64,000 nt of DNA, taken from JAUILA01 sp050289805 (GTDB taxonomy: Bacteria; Bacteroidota; Bacteroidia; Cytophagales; Cyclobacteriaceae). How positions within the stretch are numbered: the stretch's first letter is position 1; every line of letters begins with the position of its first letter. Positions 23,760 to 31,843 of this stretch are shown here, in pieces. Position numbers and translations under genes: made by a program. Under the pieces are notes generated by a model, which had not been told where the DNA came from, did no database searches, and saw only the letters and a program-made list of their open reading frames with translations. The stretch is from the NCBI GenBank assembly GCA_050289805.1, contig JBNKGL010000004.1, positions 124,001 through 188,000 of the forward strand, read 5' to 3'.

Positions 23760-25061
23760 ATGTCAAAACGTTTACTATCCCTGTTGGTATTAGGGGTATT
23801 TTCAGTAGGAATCTATTTTCTGATCCCTTTTATCCAGGGAGAAGCAACGGAAAATCCGGTTCAAAATCCTGAGGTCCTGTCGATCGCTGAGGCCATTGAT
23901 ACAGTTGTTGCCGAACCCCCCACATTATATGGGATCAGCATTGAGTCCATGACCGTCATCGAGGATAAAGTAAAACGAAATCAGAATATTTCTGAGATCC
24001 TTTCAGCATACAATGTTTCATCACAGACCATTTTTGATCTGGCGAACAAGTCTAAAGAGGTATTTGATGTTCGTAAAATAGCAGCGAACAAAAAGTATAC
24101 ACTTATTTGTGAGCAGGATTCACTTAAGACAGCAAGGGCGCTTGTATATGAACACAATCCAATTGAATACGTGATCTTTAATCTTAAAGACAGTGTTTTT
24201 GTGGAAAAGAAGGCTCGGGATGTGGAAATGGTGGAAAAAACTGCGGCAGGCGTGATTGAATCCAATCTGTCTGTAACCATGCAGGAGTTGGGGCTTTCGG
24301 CGGCACTTACAGACCAGTTTGTAGACGTGTTTGGCTGGCAGCTTGATTTCTTTGGACTTCAGAAAGGCGACAGGTTCAAGGTTATTTATGAAGATAAAAT
24401 GGTTGAAGGGACTTCCGTTGGTATCGGAAATATCAAGGCAATATATTTCCAGCATTACGGGAATGATTACTACGCCTTCAACTTTGACCAGGGTTCCGGG
24501 ATCGATTATTTTGATGAAGAAGGAAACAGCCTGCGCAAAGCATTACTAAAATATCCGTTGGAATTTACACGGATCAGTTCAAGATATTCAGGCAGCCGGT
24601 ATCATCCTGTTCAAAAAAGATATAAGGCACATCGGGGAACCGACTTTGCCGCCCCAAGAGGAACACCAATCAGATCGGTTGGAGATGGGATTATCGTGGA
24701 AGCCCAGTTTAAGAAATATAATGGCAACTATGTAAAGGTGAAACATAACAGCACCTATACCACACAGTATTTGCATATGTCTAAAATTGCATCCGGAATT
24801 AAACCGGGCACCAAGGTGAAGCAGGGTCAGACTATAGGATATGTGGGAAGTACGGGTCTTGCAACGGGTAATCATTTATGTTATCGATTCTGGAAGAATG
24901 GTGTACAGGTGGATGCCCTCAAGGTTGATCTGCCTCCTTCAGAACCTATTGTGGATGCAAATAAGGTTTCATTTTTTCATCAGCGCGATCAGCTGATGGA
25001 GCAGCTTGATGCGATCTCAATGCCGGAAGAAAAAGTTGAAGTACTGGCCAGTATGAAATAG
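23760..25061 (+). CDS. M23 family metallopeptidase (peptidoglycan endopeptidase type)
   Basis: A 433-residue periplasmic protein with an N-terminal hydrophobic segment (residues ~4-24). Residues ~60-160 form a LysM/opacity-associated-like region (RNQNISEILSAYNVSSQTI). The C-terminal LytM/M23 domain (residues ~280-400) has the H-x3-D zinc motif AHRGTDFAAP and the strand TTQYLHMSKI. The second metal motif reads GNHLCYRFWKNG, so the usual HxH is HxC. By family it should cut peptide cross-links of peptidoglycan during growth. The Cys variant also appears in other Bacteroidota M23 proteins as I recall them. A strong terminator follows the gene. Confidence 0.9.
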   Translation: MSKRLLSLLVLGVFSVGIYFLIPFIQGEATENPVQNPEVLSIAEAIDTVVAEPPTLYGISIESMTVIEDKVKRNQNISEILSAYNVSSQTIFDLANKSKEVFDVRKIAANKKYTLICEQDSLKTARALVYEHNPIEYVIFNLKDSVFVEKKARDVEMVEKTAAGVIESNLSVTMQELGLSAALTDQFVDVFGWQLDFFGLQKGDRFKVIYEDKMVEGTSVGIGNIKAIYFQHYGNDYYAFNFDQGSGIDYFDEEGNSLRKALLKYPLEFTRISSRYSGSRYHPVQKRYKAHRGTDFAAPRGTPIRSVGDGIIVEAQFKKYNGNYVKVKHNSTYTTQYLHMSKIASGIKPGTKVKQGQTIGYVGSTGLATGNHLCYRFWKNGVQVDALKVDLPPSEPIVDANKVSFFHQRDQLMEQLDAISMPEEKVEVLASMK

Positions 25062-25083
25062 CAACAAGAACATAAAATTAAGG

Positions 25084-25119
25084 AATAGCAAGGCAATAAT
25101 TGTCTTGCTATTTTTGTTT
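25084..25119 (+). terminator. Rho-independent terminator after the M23 peptidase gene
   Basis: A 13-base stem, AATAGCAAGGCAA with TTGTCTTGCTATT (one G-T), loop TAA, followed by TTTTTGTTT. It stands 23 bases after the stop. Confidence 0.85.
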
Positions 25120-25134
25120 ACACACTAGGTGACC

Positions 25135-27432
25135 ATGAGAATTTTGCCAGGAGTTTTTTTGTCAATTTTTCTTCTCTGCGCTTTTTCATTGAAAGGGCAG
25201 AAGGTTACATTGGTCATGAGCGGCGGGGGAGCCAAAGGCCTGGCTCATGTGGGAGTCATCAAAGCGCTGGAAGAAGAAAATATTCCGATTGATTTCGTTG
25301 TTGGCACATCCATGGGCGGAGTTATCGCGGGTTGTTATGCCGCCGGCTATTCAGCGGCAGAGATTGAAGAGATCATGACCTCCGAAGATTTTATCCGATG
25401 GGTAAATGGCGAGCTTGAGCCCGGCTATAATTATTATTATAACAGATACGACAAACATCCGTCTGTACTGGAAGTAGATTTTAGCCTTGACAGCACCTTT
25501 CATGCCTCTTTCCAGTCCAGTCTTGCAAGTGATCTGTCACTCAATTTCGCGCTTGCAGAGAAATTAGCGCAGCCCTCCATGATTTCGGATTATAACTTTG
25601 ACAGCCTTTTTGTGCCGGCGAGAATTGTAGCATCTGAAATTTTTACTCAAAGTGAGGTGATTTTGCGTACTGGTTCGCTGGCTTCCGCTGTCAGGACATC
25701 TCTTTCAGTTCCGTTCTTTTATAAACCCATTCGGATTAATCGTAAATATCTTTTTGACGGAGGAATCTATAATAACTTTCCTGTCGATGTCGCTCAGAAG
25801 GAATTTGAAGGGGATGTAATCATTGGCGTTAATGTTTCTTCCAAAGTATACAAGGATTACCCCTATGCAACAGATGATGAGCTGATCAATAAGTCTTTGT
25901 TGTTTATGCTGCTGGATAAATCTGACCCATCCAGTATCCCGGAAAACAGCATTTACATAGAGCCCGACCTGACCGGATATACCTCCTTTGATTTTAAAAT
26001 GGTACGGAGCCTTATAGACAGTGGATATGTCTCCACCAAACGAAAGCTTGAGGAAATAAAATCAAAAATTCCATCAAGGGAGACGCTTGAAGAAAGAAAT
26101 GAAAAACGTAATGAATTCTGGTCAGGGGAAGTTCCATTTAATTTTTCAGGGGTTGACTTCAACGGGTTTAACCGGAAGCAGCGAAATTATTTAAGCAAAC
26201 TTTATGAAACAGATAAAAAGGAGGAGCACACTTTCGAAAGCATCAAAAAGGGATATTTCAGGATGGTTTCAGAGCCCTATTTTCAAAATATATATCCTGA
26301 TATACATTATAATAAGGAGGACAGTGCTTTTCGCCTCGTACTTAACGACCGTCCCCGAAGTAACCTGAAGGTTCAGCTGGGAGGTGTCATCGCTTCCAGA
26401 AATATATCACAGGTATATCTTGGTCTGAAGCATTATTATTTTGATGATTACCTGCTCAGGACATCGCTTCATTTTTACGCCGGAAATTTTTACAAGTCCG
26501 GTCAACTGAAAACGAGGCTTTTACTTTCCGGTCTCTATCCATTTTACATCGAGCCCGAACTCACATTCAACGCATGGGACTTTCTGGATGATGATGACCT
26601 TTTTATTCAGGATCGTAAGCCTACTATACTTGACAGGATTGACCGAAAATATGCCTTGAATGTGGGGTTTCCGGTAAGTTCTAAATTCAAGGGGGTAATC
26701 CAGGTAGGGCATTTCAATAATGAAGATCGCTTTGCGGCCACAAATGAATTCACTTCGGGTGACACCCTCGATTTCATGCAGGTTAAAGGGTTGCGCGCCG
26801 GTATTTATTTCAACCGTGATGAACTGAACCGCAAACAGTATGCAAATGAAGGCATTGCGATGCATTTCTCACTTGATTATTTTTCGGCCAGTGAGAATTA
26901 CATTCCCGGAAGTATTTCTGAAACGCCACCAACACGTGCGGATCATCGTTTTATACGCCTGAAAGCCAGGATAGAACAGTATTTCCGTAAGAAAAATTAC
27001 AGCACAGGCTATCTCTTTGAAGCAGTCCTTTCCAATCAACCGGTTTTTGCAACCAATCGTGCTTCAGTGTTGTATGCCCCTGCATTCGAGCCTATCATGG
27101 ACAGCAGAACCCTGCTGCTTCAAAACCTGGTTGGATACAATTATATGGCCGCCGGATGGAGGAATGTTTTTATCGTTTCCGATATGCTGGAGTTTCGCCT
27201 CGAAGGTTATATGTTTAAAGGACTTGATGGCTTCAGGCCAAATGATGAGCAATTAGCCCCTTCCGCAAAATTTAACCGTGCAATAAAATTCGCAGCGACG
27301 GGTGGTATTGTTTTACACAGTCCGCTCGGCCCTGTTAGCCTCAGCGCAAATTACTATGATGATGAGGAAAATCAATTTGGGGTATTATTGCATGTTGGAT
27401 ATCTCCTCTTCAATAAAAAGTCCTGGGAGTAA
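25135..27432 (+). CDS. Patatin-like phospholipase fused to POTRA and outer-membrane barrel (PlpD-type, type Vd architecture)
   Basis: A 765-residue protein. The signal peptide (MRILPGVFLSIFLLCAFSLKG) is followed by a patatin domain, residues ~20-310. This has the oxyanion loop SGGGAKGLAHVGVI, the nucleophile motif GTSMGG and the catalytic Asp in FDGGIYNNFP. Residues ~340-410 (VDFNGFNRKQRNYLSKLY onward) look like a POTRA domain, and residues ~415-765 are alternating strands of a BamA/surface-antigen-type barrel ending in aromatic residues. This order matches PlpD-type (type Vd) autotransporters, where the barrel displays or releases the lipase. ATG at 25135 is preferred to GTG at 25129. The lipase is expected to be active, since both dyad residues are present. 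Confidence 0.9.
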   Translation: MRILPGVFLSIFLLCAFSLKGQKVTLVMSGGGAKGLAHVGVIKALEEENIPIDFVVGTSMGGVIAGCYAAGYSAAEIEEIMTSEDFIRWVNGELEPGYNYYYNRYDKHPSVLEVDFSLDSTFHASFQSSLASDLSLNFALAEKLAQPSMISDYNFDSLFVPARIVASEIFTQSEVILRTGSLASAVRTSLSVPFFYKPIRINRKYLFDGGIYNNFPVDVAQKEFEGDVIIGVNVSSKVYKDYPYATDDELINKSLLFMLLDKSDPSSIPENSIYIEPDLTGYTSFDFKMVRSLIDSGYVSTKRKLEEIKSKIPSRETLEERNEKRNEFWSGEVPFNFSGVDFNGFNRKQRNYLSKLYETDKKEEHTFESIKKGYFRMVSEPYFQNIYPDIHYNKEDSAFRLVLNDRPRSNLKVQLGGVIASRNISQVYLGLKHYYFDDYLLRTSLHFYAGNFYKSGQLKTRLLLSGLYPFYIEPELTFNAWDFLDDDDLFIQDRKPTILDRIDRKYALNVGFPVSSKFKGVIQVGHFNNEDRFAATNEFTSGDTLDFMQVKGLRAGIYFNRDELNRKQYANEGIAMHFSLDYFSASENYIPGSISETPPTRADHRFIRLKARIEQYFRKKNYSTGYLFEAVLSNQPVFATNRASVLYAPAFEPIMDSRTLLLQNLVGYNYMAAGWRNVFIVSDMLEFRLEGYMFKGLDGFRPNDEQLAPSAKFNRAIKFAATGGIVLHSPLGPVSLSANYYDDEENQFGVLLHVGYLLFNKKSWE

Positions 27433-27487
27433 AATGCCCTGATACGTATTCATAACTCATTCTGAACAAGTCAAATGGTAATTCTGA

Positions 27488-27518
27488 TTGTTATCAAACT
27501 AAAATTTAATTATGTTTA
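27488..27518 (+). promoter_or_regulatory. Candidate promoter of the PD40/OmpA gene
   Basis: TTG at 27488-27490, a 20-base spacer and TATGTTTA at 27511-27518 fit the Bacteroidota -33/-7 layout with one mismatch in the last base of the -7 box. It is 37 bases upstream of the ATG at 27556. Confidence 0.4.
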
Positions 27519-27555
27519 CCTTAGGTAAATATTCCATACTTCAAAGAGTGCTTAC

Positions 27556-29565
27556 ATGAAACGATTTTTACTACTATTTTTACTCATGCTGGGTTTCGGC
27601 GTTCAGGCGCAGACAGTTCAATGGGCAACGCGCGTCATTGAGTTTTCATCGGAACTGACACCAGTCCAGTATTCGGCCGCGCAAATCCTTGGTAAACCTG
27701 ATGTTCTTCCTGCCGGAGGGGAAAGTCCGAACGCATGGACACCCGAACGTGCGAATAAAAAGGAGTTTATCAAGATTGGCTTTGAAAATCCGATCAGGAT
27801 ACGACAGATCGCTGTTGCCGAATCCTTTAATCCCAGTGCCCTTTATAAGGTATATGCATACGATGCAGGTGGTACAGAATACCTGGTGAATACCTTCAGC
27901 CCTCGATCAGTACCACTGAACGGGCGTATGCTTAATATCATTATTGAAGAAACCACTTTTGAAGTATCTGCTATAAAGCTGGAATTTGACGGTGCTGCGG
28001 TGCCTGAATATTACAGTATCGATGCTGTGGCAATCTCCGATTCAGATATTCCGATTTCTGCAGAGATACAGGTTACCGAAGGCTTGAATCCGGAATTATA
28101 TAAGGAGCGGCTCAGCGAAAACGTGAATAGTAAGTATAAAGAATATAAGCCATTGTTGTCCCCAGACGGGCAAACACTCTATTTCTCCAGGAAAAATCAC
28201 CCTGGAAATATTGGAGGTGAAAAGGATGAGGAGGATATCTGGTATTCTGAACTTGGCTCGGATGGAGAATGGCAATTAGCTAAAAATATAGGCCCCGAAC
28301 TCAATAATGAGGATCCCAATTTTGTAAGTTCAGTTACACCGGATGGAAAATCGGTGATCCTGGTTCTCGGTAACCGTTATGAATCCAATGGCAGAATGTC
28401 ATCGGGTGTATCAGTAAGTAATAATAACACCGGAAGCTGGTCTGTACCAGTCGCTCTTGAAATTGAGAATGAATATAATTATTCCGACAGGGCTAATTTT
28501 TACCTTGCGAATAACCGAAAGGTGCTGTTGATGTCTGTTCAAAGAGATGATAGCCAGGGTGGTCGTGACCTGTATGTTTCTTTTCTTAAAGATGATGATA
28601 CCTGGAGCGAGCCGCTTAACCTGTCCGAAACTGTGAATACGGCGGGTGAGGAAACATCACCGTTCCTTGCACCGGACGACAAGACCCTTTATTTCTCATC
28701 GAACGGATACGCCGGATTTGGCGGTAGTGACATCTATGTAACACGACGCCTGGATGATTCATGGACCAACTGGTCTGAACCTGAAAATCTCGGGCCCACG
28801 ATCAACTCGCAGTATGAAGACCTATTCTTTAATATTCCGGGAAATAGTGATTTCGCCTATTATTCCCAGGGAGTGAGTGAAGATGATCTGGATATTTTCA
28901 GGGTGGCAATGCCCCTCTTCAAACGTCCTGATCCTGTTATTCTTGTTCAGGGTAATATTCGTGACCAGAAAACAAATAATCCTGTCGGTGCGGAAATCAA
29001 ATATGAGCGTTTGTCAGACGGACAGGAAATTGGCGTGACACTTTCAAATCCTGAAACGGGAGCATATGAAATTATGTTGCCTGCAGGGGAATTATATGGT
29101 ATCCGTGCTGATGCTGAAGGTTATGTCGCGGTTAACGAAAATCTCGATCTTCGTAATTTCAATGTAGACTCAGACCGTACAACGGAGCGTAAGGATCTAT
29201 ATCTGGTGCCAATTGAGCGAGAGGCCACTATTGTCCTGAACAATGTTTTCTTTGACTTTGATAAGTCTGTACTCAAGCCTGAATCGTTCCCTGAACTTAA
29301 TCGCGTGGTTGAGCTCATGAATGACCGTCCTGCACTGAAAATTGAGGTTGCTGGTCATACTGATGCCACCGGCACCGAAGCGTATAACCTCGGCCTGTCG
29401 AAACGTCGTGCCGAAGCTGTTTATAATTATCTGGCAGAAAAGGGAATAGGCAAAGACCGGCTTGATGTGAAGTACTATGGCGAATCACAGCCCGTACAAA
29501 CGAACGAAACCTTCGCAGGCAGACGTGCGAACAGAAGAGTTGAATTTAAAATCACGAATGATTAG
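27556..29565 (+). CDS. OmpA family protein with PD40 propeller and carboxypeptidase-regulatory-like domain
   Basis: A 669-residue envelope protein. The signal peptide ends near GVQAQ. Residues ~20-170 form a beta-sandwich, perhaps a discoidin-like domain (FIKIGFENPIRIRQIAVAES). Residues ~190-450 hold WD40-like PD40 repeats such as PLLSPDGQTLYFSRKN and PFLAPDDKTLYFSSNGYAGFGG. Residues ~465-545 are a carboxypeptidase-D regulatory-like domain (VQGNIRDQKTNNPVGAEI), and ~555-669 an OmpA peptidoglycan-binding domain with NVFFDFDKSVLKPES and VAGHTDATGTEAYNLGLSKRRAEA. The order PD40, CRD, OmpA resembles the T9SS-associated PorE-type proteins, without the TPR part. It overlaps the next OmpA gene by eight bases. 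Confidence 0.88.
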   Translation: MKRFLLLFLLMLGFGVQAQTVQWATRVIEFSSELTPVQYSAAQILGKPDVLPAGGESPNAWTPERANKKEFIKIGFENPIRIRQIAVAESFNPSALYKVYAYDAGGTEYLVNTFSPRSVPLNGRMLNIIIEETTFEVSAIKLEFDGAAVPEYYSIDAVAISDSDIPISAEIQVTEGLNPELYKERLSENVNSKYKEYKPLLSPDGQTLYFSRKNHPGNIGGEKDEEDIWYSELGSDGEWQLAKNIGPELNNEDPNFVSSVTPDGKSVILVLGNRYESNGRMSSGVSVSNNNTGSWSVPVALEIENEYNYSDRANFYLANNRKVLLMSVQRDDSQGGRDLYVSFLKDDDTWSEPLNLSETVNTAGEETSPFLAPDDKTLYFSSNGYAGFGGSDIYVTRRLDDSWTNWSEPENLGPTINSQYEDLFFNIPGNSDFAYYSQGVSEDDLDIFRVAMPLFKRPDPVILVQGNIRDQKTNNPVGAEIKYERLSDGQEIGVTLSNPETGAYEIMLPAGELYGIRADAEGYVAVNENLDLRNFNVDSDRTTERKDLYLVPIEREATIVLNNVFFDFDKSVLKPESFPELNRVVELMNDRPALKIEVAGHTDATGTEAYNLGLSKRRAEAVYNYLAEKGIGKDRLDVKYYGESQPVQTNETFAGRRANRRVEFKITND

Positions 29566-30277
29566 AAATGTTAATTGGAATTCGGCCTGTGTTAATTACA
29601 CAATAATTGTAATCTTCATGCTCCTTGGTATCCACGGAGCATGGAGCCAGGTTATTTCCGTTGACAGTGTCTACGCTACCTTCAAAGGGAATATTATTTC
29701 TTCCTCCACAAAGGAGCCGGTAGAAGCCTTTGTTCAATATGAGAGTATTCCCTATGGGAGCTTGGTAGGTGTGATGACAGGTTCTGTAATTTCATTTCCC
29801 ATGAATCCCAGAACTGATTATATGCTCACCGTAACAGCTGATGGCTTTAACAGGTATGTTTCGACTCTGAAAAATTCCGAAATCCGAAATAAGGTTCTTA
29901 CCCGTACCATCGAACTGGTACCCAATATGATCAGCGATGTGATTCGACTGGACAAGGTTATTTTTGAACAGGGGAAATCGGATCTCACGTCAGAATCTTT
30001 CGAAGAATTGGATAAACTTGCTGAAATGCTCAATAGCAACCCTTCAATGGAAATTCAGCTGGAAGGTCATACGGATTTCAGGGGAGATGAACGAAAGAAT
30101 TTGAAATTATCCGAGCGACGCGTAAAAGCGGTGAAAGACTACCTGGTTAAAAAAGGGATTGCCCAAAGGAGAATAAAGACAAAAGCATTTGGTGGTACAC
30201 AGCCACTTACAAGGGCCGATGATGCTGAGTCCAGAAGGAAAAACCGAAGGGTGGAGGTACGTATCCTTTCTAATTGA
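29558..30277 (+). CDS. OmpA family protein, short companion of the PD40/OmpA gene
   Basis: A 239-residue protein whose ATG at 29558 overlaps the stop of the preceding gene (ATGATTAG), a sign of translational coupling. The frame extends upstream inside that gene, but only 29558 leads to the hydrophobic signal segment IIVIFMLLGIHGAWSQ. Residues ~40-125 form a carboxypeptidase-regulatory-like domain (FKGNIISSSTKEPVEAFVQY). Residues ~130-239 are OmpA-like with DKVIFEQGKSDLTSESF, LEGHTDFRGDERKNLKLSERR and NRRVEVRIL. It repeats the last two domains of its upstream partner, so the pair probably arose by partial duplication. It probably links an outer-membrane complex to peptidoglycan. Confidence 0.88.
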   Translation: MIRNVNWNSACVNYTIIVIFMLLGIHGAWSQVISVDSVYATFKGNIISSSTKEPVEAFVQYESIPYGSLVGVMTGSVISFPMNPRTDYMLTVTADGFNRYVSTLKNSEIRNKVLTRTIELVPNMISDVIRLDKVIFEQGKSDLTSESFEELDKLAEMLNSNPSMEIQLEGHTDFRGDERKNLKLSERRVKAVKDYLVKKGIAQRRIKTKAFGGTQPLTRADDAESRRKNRRVEVRILSN

Positions 30278-31142
30278 GAGTCGCCAGAACCGCTCCTTTA
30301 TTCAGGGTCTGGGTAAGTTTCATTAAATATGCCATTTTGGTTTGCTGATCCATATCCGATGCAACAATTGCCTTGGATATCAATATTCCAAAATCCTTCA
30401 GCCGATCGCCCTGGTAGAAAATACTTGCCTTTTCAATCTGATCAACCGCTTCAATAAAATTACCCGAATTATAGGCTGTAACAGATGCATTGAAATATTG
30501 AAGACCTACAAGCTGAGCATGATTAACAGCGTGGTGAATCGGACTGAAAATATGATCCTTTAATTCTTCGTCGGTAAGCTTAGAAAGCCGGGTGTCAATT
30601 TCTTCAGAAGAATAAATGAAGCCATTAAGAGGATCAGTAGATTCCAGCAGAAATTTTCCCTCCTCCGAATTTATCGCAATGTAGATATGATGCTCAGTTT
30701 CAACAATATTATACGCCAACCCCAATTCATTCAGCATCCAGCTGTACAGGATTGTTCCGGAGAGACAGTCATAGTCTCCGGTTGCCAGCAGGTTGCCAAA
30801 ATTTGAAGTAGGCTTGTAGCGTTGCAAATATTTTTTGTGCGTGCGGTAAAAAAGCGTTTTCAGAAGATAGTGGGTATTTCCATGATTCTCGTACCGCTCT
30901 TTCAGGTCAAGGACAAAATTCTCAAGGTCTGTTTTGTACTCAGAAATATCCGACATTGAAAGGGAGGTATTGGCCGCTGCATTCAAAGTAAACAGGTCAA
31001 CGGTCATTCCGGAATAGGCATCCCAAAGCAACTGTCGTTCAGTTTCACTCGACATACTATTGTTTTTTGGCAACTGACCCTGGGCAAGGACCCCCTGAAT
31101 ACCAATGGAGATTATCACAAAAAAGGTTAAAAAATTATTCAT
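30270..31142 (-). CDS. Secreted transglutaminase-like superfamily protein
   Basis: A 290-residue protein with signal peptide (MNNFLTFFVIISIGIQGVLAQ). Residues ~120-175 contain a pattern of a Cys-His-Asp transglutaminase-like site: GDYDCLSGTILYSWMLNELG (Cys), VETEHHIYIAINS (His) and FLLESTDP (Asp). The rest is helical, and the C-terminal ~80 residues resemble a TPR-like pair (FNASVTAYNSGNFIEAVDQI). It may be a cysteine protease or a non-enzymatic transglutaminase fold; the substrate is unknown. Its 3' end overlaps the convergent OmpA gene by eight bases. Its upstream region holds the direct-repeat array at 31165-31225. Confidence 0.75.
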   Translation of the reverse strand: MNNFLTFFVIISIGIQGVLAQGQLPKNNSMSSETERQLLWDAYSGMTVDLFTLNAAANTSLSMSDISEYKTDLENFVLDLKERYENHGNTHYLLKTLFYRTHKKYLQRYKPTSNFGNLLATGDYDCLSGTILYSWMLNELGLAYNIVETEHHIYIAINSEEGKFLLESTDPLNGFIYSSEEIDTRLSKLTDEELKDHIFSPIHHAVNHAQLVGLQYFNASVTAYNSGNFIEAVDQIEKASIFYQGDRLKDFGILISKAIVASDMDQQTKMAYLMKLTQTLNKGAVLATLN

Positions 31143-31164
31143 CCCGACAGCTAATCTTGATTAC

Positions 31165-31225
31165 GTAACATTAAGTTAACATTAAATTCATAAAAACGTT
31201 CAATTAGTTAACATTAAATTAACAT
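31165..31225. promoter_or_regulatory. Two pairs of 7-bp direct repeats with 11-bp period (Pho-box-like operator)
   Basis: GTAACAT-TAAG-TTAACAT occupies 31165-31182 and TTAACAT-TAAA-TTAACAT occupies 31208-31225. Each pair has 7-base units separated by four AT-rich bases, giving an 11-base period, which is the geometry of the enterobacterial Pho box and other OmpR/PhoB-class operators. The pairs are about three helical turns apart (32 bases from unit 2 to unit 3). They lie in the 246-base gap between the divergent transglutaminase-like gene (start 31142) and lipoprotein gene (start 31389), so they could serve either. The regulator is not identified. Confidence 0.55.
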
Positions 31226-31388
31226 ACGTACCTTTTATATTGGAAATCAAGTATTTATGATTTCTATATTTCATGATTTTCAGGGTGTTTGTGAGTACTT
31301 GTATGTCCGGGGGATATGAAGTTGCTGATTACAATAATTCTCGATGCTAACTACAATCTTGAAAGGATCTCTGCGTTAGATAAGGGAA

Positions 31389-31769
31389 ATGAAATTGCGG
31401 AGATATTTTTTAATTGGCCTGTTGTCTATTGGGTTTTTTAAATGTACGGAAGAGGACATCAATCATTCAATACCATCGTCATTGCAGGGAGAATGGCAAA
31501 TCAGCTGGTCCTACGACAAAGAAGTGCTTACGGGAAGAATCAATTTTGCTGGTGAACGGGCAACTATAGCAGCGTTTGGTTCATCAGCCTCTGGCCTCCT
31601 GTCTGATTTCGATGAAGCAACCTATGCGGTCACGCTTTCAGATGAGAAATTAATACTCAAAAATGAAGTTAGCGGTATTGAGCTGATCTATAATATTCAA
31701 CAGAAGGAAACCGATCGGTGGGAAATGTTATATCTCAACGATATCTCGGTCGTTTTAGCCAGAAAATAA
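31389..31769 (+). CDS. Small hypothetical lipoprotein
   Basis: A 126-residue protein with a lipoprotein signal: MKLRRYFLIGLLSIGFFKC, lipobox GFFKC with Cys at residue 19. The mature part has the look of a small beta-barrel lipocalin-like domain: SLQGEWQISWSYDKE, then strands around RINFAGERATIAAF and ELIYNIQQKETDRWEMLYL, ending LARK. That pattern fits the lipocalin-like lipoproteins common in this phylum, but no family-defining motif is clear. ATG at 31389 is the natural start. Upstream lie the Pho-box-like repeats; downstream, 74 bases away, is the AsmA gene. Confidence 0.75.
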   Translation: MKLRRYFLIGLLSIGFFKCTEEDINHSIPSSLQGEWQISWSYDKEVLTGRINFAGERATIAAFGSSASGLLSDFDEATYAVTLSDEKLILKNEVSGIELIYNIQQKETDRWEMLYLNDISVVLARK

Positions 31770-31843
31770 TTCTAAAATCTTACAAATCAGTCTTTTTGTA
31801 GGTTGATTTCACCACCTTTGCAGAGGTCAATATTCAACTTTTT

